Shown in pieces: positions 35,048 to 45,937 of a DNA stretch of 64,000 bases (position 1 is its first letter; every line of letters begins with the position of its first letter). The notes below the pieces were generated by a model, which worked only from the letters and a program-made list of their open reading frames with translations, did no database searches and was not told where the DNA came from. The stretch is from contig CM031604.1 in NCBI GenBank assembly GCA_018398815.1, positions 50,433,305 through 50,497,304 on the forward strand, written 5' to 3'. This DNA is from Conus ventricosus. Its lineage: Eukaryota; Mollusca; Gastropoda; Neogastropoda; Conidae. The position numbers were made by a program, and so were the translations under genes.

Positions 35048-35225
35048 ATGGCAGATGCTCCCAACTACAAGTCAAGTTCCAACGAAGAGGACATCGAACA
35101 TGAAATTTTCACTGAAGTGTATGGAGTTCAGCCTTACCAGTTTGAACCTAGAGCTCCTTGTACAGTGCCACCTCCCTCGCCATCAGACGCTTGTGTTTCT
35201 CTCCAGGCAGTTCGACATTATTTTT
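35048..35225 (+). CDS. P2X7-like intracellular-domain protein, N-terminal exon (in transposon)
   Basis: From the ATG at 35048 the frame reads MADAPNYKSSSNEEDIEHEI, then an acidic stretch leading to GVQPYQFEPRAP and a Pro/Ser-rich tail. The PYQFEP box after an acidic leader is what I know from the N-terminus of invertebrate and fish proteins annotated as P2X purinoceptor 7-like, which carry only the cytosolic Cys-rich domain and no channel. The Cys-rich part (CxCGxC type) is not in this frame and would lie in a later exon, apparently lost. A possible upstream ATG in the same frame is at 34985. Low-complexity (CA)n follows at 35306. Not a receptor here; probably part of the transposon cargo. 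Confidence 0.45.
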
Positions 35226-35305
35226 ACAGGTTGACCATATTATGTACATGTACACACATACGCACGACACAGATAGTACATGATATACACATGCACATAC
35301 ATACA

Positions 35306-35309
35306 TCTG

Positions 35310-35362
<53 letters not shown>
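35306..35362. repeat. (CA)n microsatellite inside the TTAA element
   Basis: This is an uninterrupted CA repeat of about 50 bp; a second (C)n(CA)n array follows at 35541-35595. Confidence 0.95.
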
Positions 35363-35366
<4 letters not shown>

Positions 35367-35557
35367 TACCGCAGTATGTAAATAACTTTAAAATGATTAT
35401 GTGATACACCACATTTTCCTTCAGTTGTTTAGATCTATCAGATAATGCCTTTTCCTTTGAACAGGAGTTTGTCAGCTACTGCATCATCACACTAATTCTC
35501 TTCCTTGCTGTAGAAATCTTTTTAATAGCTGTTCACTTTCACCCCCCCCCCCCCCCT

Positions 35558-35597
<40 letters not shown>

Positions 35598-36268
35598 TTT
35601 TTTTTACATTCTTCATTTTCAATCTCACTCCCTCCACTTAAATTCTGAAGTTCCACAATGACAATTAGAATCTGAGGGGTCTTTTACAATATATTGCAGT
35701 CAGAGATTCTGGCTGTTATTTTAAAAACTGATGCGTGACGTGCTGTACATCAGATCTAAGCTGCAGATCTAAGCTCATTCTCTTACTCACCAGGGTAGTT
35801 TATATCTTAAAATGCACGCTGTCACCATCCTGTATCCAAATACTGATGAATAATTCACTTACTAAAGCATATGGTTTTTGGGCGGAAACTTGAACTTGCA
35901 GGGGTGCCTGATGTTCAACAATGTCCGGAAAAATAAAAACCCAAACTATTATTCACTGGAGTCCAACAAGCTGTTATTTGTGGACATGGACACTTTCTTG
36001 TAAATAAGAATCATACCTTCAGTTTTGTCGGAAACAGCAACAGCAGGGGAAAAAAATTAATCACAAACATACAACAGTTTCAGTGACAGCAGGCAATGTG
36101 ACTGACTGACTGCCACTATGACTCTGGCATCTGTGACTGAAAGTAACAGTGTATGTTTCAGTTTGATGCCAACACTCTACAAAAACCAACAACTGTCTTT
36201 ACAACCAACCATGCACTGAGAATGAAATGAAACACAAAAAGATCAACCACTCATTCCACAAACCTTAC

Positions 36269-36665
36269 CTTCTTTACGTCTCTGAGTTTGGCTCTCTTGC
36301 TCCTGACAGAATCCGTGTCACTGTTGCGTTTGAGGCTTGCACTTGCAGCCGGCGAATTAACAGAGAGTGCTTTAATACATTTTTCTGTTATAATAGGTGG
36401 CACAGCATCCTCTTTCAGCTGTCTTCGGACCCGAATTCCAGCTTCCACCTTTACCTTCCAGGTATGTTGGTCTTGGAAACTGCTCTTCAAAGTGACAGCA
36501 AATGCCATGATAACTGTCCCGAAGAACAAAATCTTTCCTCGTTGTGGTGACATATATCCACAGTCGCCTAAACTGGCTGGAAGCACCTGGAAAAGCATGA
36601 ACGCTTACTCTGTGCTTATTTCCTGATGAAATTCCGCAACCAGACACAGCACATATTCTCCTCAT
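36269..36665 (-). pseudogene. THAP-domain exon of a transposase (one frame break)
   Basis: The minus-strand ATG at 36665 begins MRRICAVSGCGISSGNKHRV, followed by SVHAFPG, RRLWIYV, KDFVLRD and GICCHFEEQF ... YLEG. This is the THAP C2CH zinc-finger layout (Cys-x4-Cys, conserved Phe-Pro, Trp, then Cys/His, His-Phe). The C-terminal AVPxxF-like box (RRQLKEDAVPPI) is present but in a different frame (36251-36598), so there is one frame break near 36470. The Cys-to-His spacing in ICCH is one residue shorter than the usual Cys-x2-His. The exon ends in a Lys/Arg-rich stretch at a GTAAGG donor. It would bind the element ends (family knowledge). Confidence 0.75.
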
Positions 36666-38149
36666 CTGACTTCAGCCGAACACGAAGAGCGACTTGGCTT
36701 TTCTACGTCATCAGTCGGGAAACCCCCTTTTTATCGAAATTGAGGCTCTTGTTCCTGTTTCAGCCTCTCGCTTTCCTGGTCCGCAGGAAATGCTGCTCTC
36801 ACTGCAAGATGAGAGCACAGGCGGCTGATTCGGGGCTAGATTTCGCAATACGACCACATACCAAAACCGTGTATTTGGTCAAAATAGATTTGTGAAAATG
36901 GGTGAGAACCCCTTTAATAAAATATTTTGTCATACTTTGAAAGTTGTTGCAAGGAAAAAAAGATGCGATATTCAGATCACTCTTGACAAGGGTCATGTGG
37001 ATTTGGTGTATATTAAAAGAAGTTTTCTAGTGTCAGTGAAATCATTCAGCAGGAAAACAAAATGGCCAAAAGAAATAAAGTTGTTGGAAGTTGCAGGGTG
37101 GGGTGGGGGAGCTTTGTGTAAGTCAAGTATTGCGTTGTTAAGAGACTGATCTTGCCCCTCCTACACCTCCACCCCACCCCCTTCCACCTTATTTTAAAAC
37201 TTAAAAAAAAGCCTGTTATTTTTAATACATCATTTTTACCATGGAAAAAGTTGTCATAGACTGTGGGTTGAGCTGTTGCTTGTTGCTTGTCCGCAGCATG
37301 CAGAGCTTCTAAGGGTCCATTCTGTAGAAGTAAGTAAAAGAAGCAATTTGCATAGAATTTTTGTCTTCTTGAGGATGTAATTGTCATATGGAGGAATCAT
37401 TAACCCGTTCCCTGCCTGAGAGGAGTAACACTCGTCCAGAAAACCGAAAATCACTATGCCCAGGACGAGTGTGTTTCGCCGTAACTTCATCACGGAAAGC
37501 AGAAAATTCTACTTGGGAGACGACCGTGTAAAATGTTCTCACCTCTTCTACTGGTGTCAAGGAACGGCCCCTTTCCCTTCACACGAGCAGCCAGCTGACC
37601 ATATGTTATGCAAATTGCGAGTTGAGAGGTTACAGCTGATAAGCATATTCAAGATGGCAGCTCAACCTAGCACTTCGCTGACGCGTTCCATTTTCAAGTG
37701 TTACACTGTGCTTGATGTTTTAGATGACGTTCTAAATGATAAAGTCGTGGAAAAGACCTTTGAGGATCGGATCCTGATACTAGCGATGAGAAGGAGACGG
37801 ATGGGAATCAGCACCATTCACTTTTATTGGAGATACGTGCTGGTGATGCCTACGTGCTGGTGATGCCGTGGCTTAATTTCAGTTGCATGTGACAGCAGTG
37901 AATACAACGCCGTTACGAAGGGTGACGAAGCGGAAATAGCTGAACCCGTGCTATCAACGAGCACTGCAGGCCCTCCTGTCATGACCGGAGAGGGTCGTGG
38001 ACATGGTAGGGGCTCAGGACGACGGTGAGGGTCCCGTGGAAGCGGCCGGGGGGCATGGCATAGGGCGTGGTCAGTCCCAGCCTTGGTGGTGTTTTCACTG
38101 GGAATCTGGTCTGAAAGTCGACGATGCGCCCATTTTAGGCTGCACAGAG

Positions 38150-38612
38150 CTCCAGTCTTCAGTTCCTTCATGACCAGAAACCGGATTCAGGCAAGTAGCT
38201 CTATTTTTCTTCTTTTTTTCTTTTTTGTTTGTTACTGCTTGATTCTTCATTCCTCCACTATTTATTTTCTGTATTTCTCTTCTTTGCCATATTTCCTACT
38301 GAAATCACATAATTATGGCAAATAATGACTGTATGGATAGGTGGGACTCTGTGTCTGTGTCTGTTTGTGTGCATGTGTGTGCGCATATGTGTGCCTAAGC
38401 ATTGTCTATTTCTGAACGCAAGTTTTCCAGATAAGTTTGTTCATTTTGTAAAGCACAGAAGCACTCATCCACAGCAGTTTTTTTGTTTTTTTTCTCGTGC
38501 CATTGTGGTGTTCATACATTCATGTGTGTGATTCTGTTAGTGTGTGTTTGTGCATATGTGTACATGTGTGTGTGTGAGTGTGTGTGTGTGTGTAGGCTGT
38601 TTGTGTGTATGC

Positions 38613-38643
<31 letters not shown>

Positions 38644-39015
38644 GGGGGGGGGGGTGTAAATTGTGTGTGTGTGCCTAATTGTGGGTCTGCTTACTGGGTG
38701 TGTGTGTGTGTGTAAATTGTGTGTGTGTGTGTTGTGCCCAATTGTGGGTCTGCATACTGGGTGTGTGGTGTGTGTGTGTGTGCCCAATTGTGGGTCTGCA
38801 TACTGGGTGTGTGGTGTGTGTGTGTGTGTGCCCAATTGTGGGTCTGCTTACTTATCTTGAAACTTTTATTCTGTATGTCAGATTCTTCTTCAGTTTCTGC
38901 ATTTCAATGACAATGCAGCCTTGCCAGTCGAAGGTGATCCAGGGTACGACTGGCTCTGCAAGATCCAACCCATTCTGGATCATCTGCATGAAAAGTTCCG
39001 GGAAGTTTATTTTTC
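38150..39015 (+). pseudogene. piggyBac transposase fragment interrupted by an intron-like gap
   Basis: The segment 38150-38192 encodes FSSFMTRNRIQ. At 38884-39015 the text continues as ILLQFLHFNDNAALPVEGD and YDWLCKIQPILDHLHEKF. Together they match the conserved piggyBac run MSRNRFxxLLRFLHFxDN ... YDxLxKxRPLIDxLNxxF (DDE_Tnp_1_7, family knowledge). Between them lie 690 bp with GCAAGT after CAG at 38192 and an acceptor-like GTATGTCAG before ATTCTTC. This looks like an intron with a GC donor, now holding a TG-rich minisatellite. After EVYF the frame is lost and no catalytic Asp block was found. Inactive. Confidence 0.6.
38665..38852. repeat. Minisatellite, unit about 48-64 bp in (TG)n
   Basis: Four copies of CCCAATTGTGGGTCTGC (first copy CCTAATT) are separated by TTACTGGGTGTGTG and TG repeats of variable length. 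ORFs over this array are repeat artefacts. Confidence 0.9.
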
Positions 39016-39174
39016 CATTCTACAGTGCTTTGTTTTTTCTCAAGTGTGCGTGTGTTCATGATTTTGTCAATGCTGTGACCAGACCGAGTGCCATCATTGA
39101 AAGAAGACCAAGTAGTGAATCTCAATGTGTGTTTCTTTGAACCATGATTTGGACAGACATAAAAAAATTTTTAG

Positions 39175-39287
39175 AAAAGCACCGTCCCCAAAAATTACGA
39201 AGCAGGGAATGCAGACAACCTGAGGATTATGTCCAAGACTTCGTACGGCAAGTGATGGATTCCTACATAGAACAGCGTGGCAGTAAT
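39175..39287 (+). CDS. Exon candidate of unknown gene
   Basis: The acceptor ATTTTTAG precedes and a AAT|GTAAGT donor follows. The open frame reads KHRPQKLRSRECRQPEDY, then VQDFVRQVMDSYIEQRGSN. An ATG and further open codons lie upstream (from 39144), so it might instead begin in IWTDIKKFLE. Its end phase (0) fits the candidate exon at 42750. It lies inside the piggyBac-like interval, so it could be either a host exon or transposon sequence; the giant exon does not join it in phase. Family not recognised. Confidence 0.35.
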
Positions 39288-39569
39288 GTAAGTACTCGTT
39301 CACAAACACTAACACAGTTCCTACAGTGTTTTGTGTGATAACAAATGCATGCAATGTGTGTGTGTTTTTCTTTTTTCTTTTCAACAGACAATTGTTTATT
39401 TTTTTCTTCAGGCTTTTTTTCCATGGTTGTCATTTTGAACATTTACTAATAAATATTGTACTATAACAATTTGGACCACACTGTATACTTACAGTGATGC
39501 AGAGTAAACACTAAAAGAAGTTTTTGTCAGTGTTTAACAGGTTTTATGTGTTGTAACATGTGTATGTGT

Positions 39570-41300
39570 GCAGAAACTGTTCTTTTTTTGTAAAACCACA
39601 TTGGTACATCCCTGTCCGTCCCCTAATGGCCAACAAAACTAGATTATACTATATAGCATCATAGCTTGGGGTAAAAGGAAAGAAGCCATAAAATCTAAGT
39701 CATATGTCAACAAATAGATGCGCAGTGATTGAGGTATTGAACCTACCCCAAACAGTAAAATTATGCCCCTTTCTAGTAGAATTAGGGTAACCCAGTAACA
39801 TACAGATTGTTACACAGAGGGACATTTATTGACAACAATATGAATCCAGGTGTTTGATATGTTGTTGAGCAAACACCAAAAGGTATTTTTGCTGTGTTTA
39901 GTGTGCTTTTATGAGCTGAATTCTTCTAAAACTCTCAAATTGAAAACAAAACAAAAACTGTTCTATCATATGTTACCAGGGTGAACCATTATCATCACCA
40001 AAAAATTAAATTAGAATGATGTGAAATTGTAAAAGAAGGATTTAAGGAAGTAATTCACAAACAATCTAACAAACAATCTAACAAGTAACTCGATGAATAG
40101 ATGAGTAATGTACATGTTATTGTTAGTGATCATACCGTGAAAAGCATGAAAAGCATGATTATGCCCCTTTTTACCTAAATGATAGTACCCCCAATTATGA
40201 GCAGATTATCATCAAGAACAACATTCCTTGGGATTTATATGACTGTCATGTGTTAGTGCTGATGTTAAATAATTAGTCACACCACTTTTTCATTAATTTC
40301 ACTGATTTTATACGATGCAATTTGTTTTTGTATACTTGAAAACTGTTCTTTTTGTAAAACCACCATTCATTATATCCTTTCCATCACCTAATGGCCAACA
40401 AAATTAGACTATTGTTATATAGCATGATAGCTTGGGGTATAGGGAAAGAGATGCCATAAATTCTAAGTCATATAATCAACAAATGAATAAGCAGTAATTG
40501 AGGTACTCAACCTACCCCAAATAGTAAAATTATGCCCCATTCTTGTAGAATTGGGGTACCCCCAGTAACATACAGATTGTTACATAGAGGGACATTTACT
40601 GACAACAATCTGAATCCCAGGTGTTTGTAATGTTGTTGAGCAAACACCAAAAGCTATTGCTGCTGTGTTTAGTGGGCTTTTATATGCAGAATTCTTCTAG
40701 AACTATCAAATTGAAAACAAAACAAAAACTGTTTTATCACATGTTACTAGTGTGAACCATCATTATTACCAAAAAATCAAATTAGAATGATGTGAAATTG
40801 TAGACAAGGGTATAAAGAAGTAATTAACAAAACATCTAACAAATAACTCAATAAATGGATGAGTAATGTACCTGTTAGTGAACATACAATGAAAAGCATG
40901 ATTATGCCCCTTTTTACCCCAAAAATAGTACCCCCAATTATGAGCAGATTATCGTCAAGAACAACATTCCCTGGGATTTATATGACTGTCATGTGTTAGT
41001 GCTGATGTTGAATAAATAGTAAGACCACTTTTTCAATGTTTTGACTCGTTTCATTTGGCACAATATGTTTGTGTATACTTGAAAACTTACTTTTGGTAAA
41101 ATTTTTATAATTATGTCAATTTCTGCTAAAGTAATTATCAACATAATCAAGTCATTTTGACATGACATTATAGATCAATGCACAACAACAAAACATGCCA
41201 AAATCCGAAAGAATCGTCAAGAAATAAGTGAGCAGTAACCATTTTACTGAACTTGCCCAAAAAAGCAAAATTTTACCTTGGCACACAGTTATTCAAATGT
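39570..41300. repeat. Tandem repeat, unit about 764 bp, 2.3 copies
   Basis: The segment starting near TGTTCTTTTTTTGTAAAACC (about 39578) repeats from about 40346 with about 90% visual identity. Markers such as CTAATGGCCAACAAAA (39622 and 40386) and TTGTTGAGCAAACACCAAAA recur at one period. A third, diverged partial copy begins near 41090. It is non-coding with regular TATGCCCC and ACCCC motifs. Confidence 0.85.
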
Positions 41301-41330
41301 GCTATTATACTGTGGTAGTGAAGGGGTTAA

Positions 41331-42461
41331 CAGAGGTACAACTTGCCAGCCGCCCTGGCGTAGCGGTCAGTGTTGTGGATTCCTGGCATAGAAATCATGG
41401 ATACAATTGCCACAGGAGCCATATACTCATTTGTGGGATTTTTCAATTCCAGCTGGCTCCTGTACAGAGTTGTGTTTCTTATGTGCTCAACTGGGAAGAC
41501 TGGATCCAAACAGTCAAGTTTCATCTACTTTATGGAGTGCTGCTCAAATTGCCTGACCAAAACTGCAGGTGCCTTTATCTGGTTGATGCTGGATTATATT
41601 ATGAAAAAAAGCAAGAGAACAGACTTGTCATGTCATCTTGTATTTATGACCAAGGTGCGGTCTTCATCATCCTCATCCTCTTCCTCATTAATAGACATGG
41701 AAAAAAAGCCTCCAGTTCAGTGTTTTTTTATGCGCTGCTTTCATGATGACCTCGGTAATGATTTCCATGCCTGTGCCCTTGGTGAGTTTGTGTCAGAGTT
41801 GTGGTCATCGCCATGTTAATTGCGATGTGGTGGCCACTTGCAGAGGGACACTCACTCATGTCACTTCTTGACTAAGTGATTAATGCCAGTATTGGGATGA
41901 TTCGATAGTGTTCTTTGTATATTGGATCAGAACAGGCACCATTGAACACCACCAAAATGACTGGCAGCAGTGCGTTGCCTCCACTGGTGGGTTGCCTTGT
42001 GATGCTTTGACATTGACCGCTCCCTATGGATTGCCGATGCCAGGACTGCAGCAGGACAAGCCCGGATATGGCTGTGGATGGGAAGCTGAAATTAGCAGAG
42101 TTGGCGTGGCATGGGTTGGGAAAAGAAACATTCCACTGTTCTTCCATGTGTACTTCCGTGAAAGGACTCCCAGCTGTGACCTTTGATCCCTCAGAGTCAA
42201 AGACTGATATTTAACAAAATTGATTTTGGATAAGATTGGGAGACAAGATTGTGAGGAGAAGTGAAGATTAATCAAAGATGATAGTAATCTCTGAAATACT
42301 GAAATAATTGATGAATATTCACAATATATTCCTAAGCTGCAACAGCATTGTCACCCCTCTCTTTGGTATGTATATACTCGAGTGTGTGCATAGTGAGCAA
42401 ACACGTAATGCATACGCATGCACACACATGCACGCACGCACACGTAACTACACACACCACG

Positions 42462-42504
<43 letters not shown>

Positions 42505-42749
42505 CGCGCACCTGTACACATACACATGCAGTGAATTGTTCAGGTCATTTTTGTTGTGGATTCTGATCACACATTTTTGGACAAATTCCTGTGGATTTAT
42601 ATCATTCATTTATTGATTTCATGGAAAGAGTCCACATTAAGATTTTAGCAGAAAGCCGTTAAGGGATGGGGAAGGAGATTTTTGTTGTACTAAATTAAAA
42701 TTTGAATGATTATTTGCACAATTGACTCATTTTAATGCTGATATTGCAG
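41331..42749. other. Unassigned stretch; possible worn tRNA-type SINE at 41345-41480
   Basis: At 41350-41412 CCCTGGCGTAGCGGTCAGTG and, 33 bp on, a GGATACAATTGCC-like box resemble the A and B boxes of a tRNA-derived SINE head, both with mismatches. The rest (41650-42190) has two overlapping ORFs without recognisable content. A (CA)n array is at 42423-42502. Confidence 0.3.
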
Positions 42750-42910
42750 CCAGGCCCTACTCGGTATCGAGACAAAGAGCAAATCGTTGAAGATCGACAT
42801 CATCGACAGTACATCATACAGTAGCCGTGGCAAAAGACAGCTGCAGAAGAGGATATTGGACGAGGGGGGGGAAAAGATAAGCCAGTTGCGGATTTTAATT
42901 TAGCATACGG
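42750..42910 (+). CDS. Exon candidate with in-frame stop
   Basis: The acceptor GATATTGCAG precedes and a GG|GTAGGT donor follows. Frame 1 reads PGPTRYRDKEQIVEDRHHRQ, then YIIQ, a TAG, then PWQKTAAEEDIGR and KDKPVADFNLAYG. The ending phase (two leftover bases) fits the exon at 45776. The TAG and a run of eight G near 42866 make the frame doubtful. A second frame (LLGIETKSKSLKIDIIDS, TSYSSRGKRQLQKRIL) is open throughout as far as 42900. Either the exon is real with a local error, or it is a TE fragment. Unrecognised family. Confidence 0.35.
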
Positions 42911-43758
42911 GTAGGTGCAAAAGCTGACCATGATTGAGCATGGGTGAAACTGTGTAATCTGAGACTGTTAGAGTGGCATTGTGTTGGAAGGGGGGAAAAT
43001 AGCAAATGTCATGTAAAAAAAGTCATTGTTTTTATCCACAATTGATGCTTGAATGAGAGTGAAGAACAATTCTTTTGAGATTCTCTGGCGTTTCTTGCCT
43101 TTTTCTTATGATGGATGATCTCGAATTTTTGGATCTGGGTTTGGGTGTAGTTTGCCTTTCTTATATTCAATTTCACCTTTGTGGCATATTCTGAGGGTGC
43201 TCTTTCCTGCTCCTCTGTACACAGTATCCTGGAAAGCCCTGTTGATCATCACAGTTGTGATTTTTCCTTCTGCATCCTTTGGTAAATTTTAAATGTCAAA
43301 ACTTGACGGTCAGAAATTCATGAGGACAGTTGGAAATTTGTTGCGTTCATTTACTGATTCAGTGGGTCTTTTGAGGACTTTGTACGTTGTGTCAAGATGC
43401 ATTCAGTAAAAAAAATATTGCCCCTAAAAATTATTCCGGGAGTAGTGTCATCTTGACTCTTCTTGGCGGCCTTATTATGTTTTGTTTACTGAGAGCTGCT
43501 TGTTGGTGCTGCAGCTGACAGCATGATTGGGGGTTTATGAGAAAGTACAAATGAGAGTCCAGAAATATGTTGCTTACGGGGTACAGGGATGGTTTTTAAT
43601 TGCTATAGGGGTGCCACTTTTCAGGTCGGGACAGATAAAAAAGAAAAATCGGGAAAAAAGCTGTTCACTAATTTCTGGCCCATTGAAATTATGTGCTGTT
43701 CAATTCAAGCACAGGGAAAGGGAAAAATTCCCTCTTATTTTTTTGAGTTGTACTTGTA
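42911..43758. other. Intronic, no gene seen
   Basis: No coding or RNA signal is supported. A short repeat (GGGGTGCCACTTTT, 43610) recurs as GGGATGCCACTTTT at 44276, on the other side of the foldback MITE, as if the MITE had entered an older repeat. Confidence 0.35.
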
Positions 43759-44268
43759 CTGGGTTCGTTCGCTCCTTGAAAATCCTTGAATTCTGACAGC
43801 GAATTTCAATACCTTGAAAACCTTTGAAAATCAATCAAATGTGGTTTTGTTGACCAAACCACCTTGAAAACCTTTGAAAAAACAACCCATAGGCTCCAAA
43901 AATCTTTAAAGTGACAGAAAAGAAATGGCCCGTTTGCTTTTTCTGAGTTCTGGGTTTAAAGAAAAATTCTCAAAAAAACACATTTTTACAAACATGTCAT
44001 GATTCTGGATTGTTGCCTGCTATTTAAACCCAAATTTTTATGAAGTTACAAATTATCTCCCCTTTGGTTAAATAGCAGACACGAACCAGATCGCGACGAT
44101 GTTTGTAAAAATTTGTTTTTAACTAATTTTTTTCATCAACCTGCACGCAGAAAAATCAAACTCCATTTCTTTTTTCAATTTTTACGCAAGTATTTTAGCC
44201 TTGAAATAAGATAAATTTCTTTTGAAAACTCCTTGAATTTTGTTTCTTGGGAGTCTGTAGGAACCCTG
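43759..44268. mobile_element. Foldback MITE, copy 2 (uninterrupted)
   Basis: The element runs from CTGGGTTCGTTCGCTCC to GAGTCTGTAGGAACCCTG, with CCTTGAAAACCTTTGAAAA repeats inside the left end and CTCCTTGAATTTTG near the right. The centre is self-complementary (AAATTATCTCCC near 44050). It shows the empty-site sequence for the insertion in copy 1. Confidence 0.75.
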
Positions 44269-45775
44269 TAATGTAGGGATGCCACTTTTTTATACTCAGG
44301 ACAGAATGTGGCCAATAAAAAAGAAAATCCCTTTTGAGTAGGTTTTGATGTTTTCAATATTACATAGCTTGAGATATTTTCCCAAAACCATAGGACACAT
44401 GTCCCTAGAGCTTAGAGTGAGGAGATAAATTATACAAAAAAGGCATGGGACCAACTTTCATCACTTTGTCAGTACCCGGCACTCTATGCAATTCAAAATA
44501 AGCACGTCACAAATCAGATGTTTCTTTGCATGCCTCTGATTTTAACCCGTCATTATCAAACAAGCACCTTGAATTTGCTTTAATGTACTTTTTACCTTGT
44601 TGATACTCTGTGTATAGATATCAAAATGTGTGAATGAAGGAGTGAGTGGTTAGTGTGTGTGCGTGCATGCACGTGCATGCGTCTTTGTGACATGAAGTGT
44701 ATGTTTCGTGCCAGCAGGTGTGTGTGTGCGTTTGTTTCTCTGTTTTGTGTGTCTGTGTCAGCACGTCACTTTGCACTTGTCGAGTGTTTCATTTTTTTTT
44801 TCTGTAAAAAAATAATGTTTTATTTGGTTTTAAAAAGAGAAAAAATCTTGTCCAAGCTCTTTTGACTGCCAGTTTTGCGTTGCCTTCTGTTTGGGATTTT
44901 TCTACTGGGTGATTGCATTTTTACAAGGAATGCAGATATGGAGCTGAGATTCACTGTAAAGCGAAGGGGGGGATGCTCTATTCTTCTTTGAATTCTGGAG
45001 ATGATGTTTTTCCTGGGGGTTGATATTGAATCAATTGGAAAGCTGACTATTTCATGTTTGAAGGAACTATGGTGACATGGACGGGCATGATTTGTTGACT
45101 TTTGCTGTTCCACATTGAGTGAGTGAGAGGAGTGAATCCCTTATGGCACTTCAGCAACCTGGCACACAAATATAGTATGTCACTTGCCATTTCAAAATTC
45201 ACACAGATATATTGCAGGTGCACTGGCAGTCTGAAGCCCAGCATCATCTTTTCAAGAGTCCAGTTTTTCTTGACTTTGCAGCGATTCCTTGCATATATAA
45301 TATAAGTATGTTTTGCAATTTTGCGCTGTATGCTGTGCAGTTCTGTACGACAGTATGGAGAAATGGGTGAGACTGAAGATATTTCAGCGCTCAGTGGTGC
45401 GTGAAGAAAAGAGGGAATGATCTTGGCTTGATTCATGTAATGATCAAGGAATCAAGAACGTTTGTAATTAAGATCTTGGATATCACTGTCATCTACTGAC
45501 CCTCATTCCTCTCCCACCCCCAACTCTAGGCAAAAACGTGTAAAACTGAACCCCCATGGGTTGTTGATTCCAGCTTCGAAAATCTGGAGAATCGGTTTTG
45601 CGGGCCATGAAAATTTTGGGAGTACCAGGTTTCATCAGTTTTTAGGCCTGGTCACTTTGGTTGGATGGTACCCTGTTACTAGTAATTGGATTATACTTTG
45701 ATTTGTAATGTGTTTAGGGAATGGATCTTTGATATAAACTAAAACAGCTGTGTATGTTGTGATACTTTGTTGTAG
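44269..45775. other. Intronic, no gene seen
   Basis: Apart from a TG/CA-rich patch at 44645-44735 nothing is recognised. The TTGTTGTAG acceptor ends the stretch. Confidence 0.4.
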
Positions 45776-45937
45776 GGAACTTCGTGAACTGCTGGCAGAC
45801 AAAACATCCCAGACTTTTCAGAAACGACTGATTGAGAAGAGTATGTCATGTACAGCCCTGTTTAACGACAAGTGCTACGAAGGACAGAGATTTAGTGACT
45901 ATCGGTTTAGACGGTCGAAAGTGCCAAGCTACTCAGA
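45776..45937 (+). CDS. Host gene exon, basic/acidic mixed
   Basis: The acceptor TTTGTTGTAG and donor CAGA|GTAAGT bracket a fully open 162-bp frame: ELRELLADKTSQTFQKRL, IEKSMSCTALFNDKCYEG and FSDYRFRRSKVPSYSE. It begins by completing a codon with two upstream bases and ends with two leftover bases, which match the single base needed by the exon at 60271. The other two frames have stops. The content looks like a real folded or helical segment, unlike the Ser-rich exons, but I do not recognise it. In the giant exon's zero frame (two leftover bases) this exon would also join in phase. Confidence 0.65.

Larger units (their letters stand above)
34761..36913. mobile_element. TTAA-flanked DNA transposon with THAP and P2X7-like exons (Kolobok-like)
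   Basis: TTAA lies at 34757-34760 and 36914-36917. The adjacent ends AGGGGTCCTCACCC (left) and AGGGGTTCTCACCC (right, inverted) match at 13 of 14 bases. The 2,153-bp interior has a plus-strand P2X7-like first exon near the left end and a minus-strand THAP exon near the right end, pointing toward each other, with microsatellites between them. TTAA duplication plus a THAP-bearing transposase is the Kolobok combination (family knowledge); piggyBac also uses TTAA but lacks THAP. No catalytic core remains, so the centre appears deleted. The pairing with a P2X7-like gene is an observation at this locus and needs full-length copies to confirm. Confidence 0.65.
37404..41326 (+). mobile_element. Candidate piggyBac-like element (worn)
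   Basis: TTAA at 37400-37403 is followed by CCCGTTCCCTGCC. At the far end GGTAGTGAAGGGG precedes TTAA at 41327-41330, and its inverse CCCCTTCACTACC matches the left end at 10 of 13 bases. Piggybac coding pieces occur inside on the plus strand (38150-39015). The interval also contains a 764-bp tandem repeat that is not part of a normal piggyBac. The boundaries are plausible but rest on imperfect repeats. Confidence 0.45.

Noticed and set aside
36227..36626. Plus-strand ORFs of 107 and 112 codons
   Set aside because: They are antisense shadows of the THAP exon.
38665..38852. CRISPR-like array
   Set aside because: The repeats are joined by TG microsatellite sequence, not by unique spacers of constant length; the arrays at 46035 and 39570 are also plain tandem repeats.
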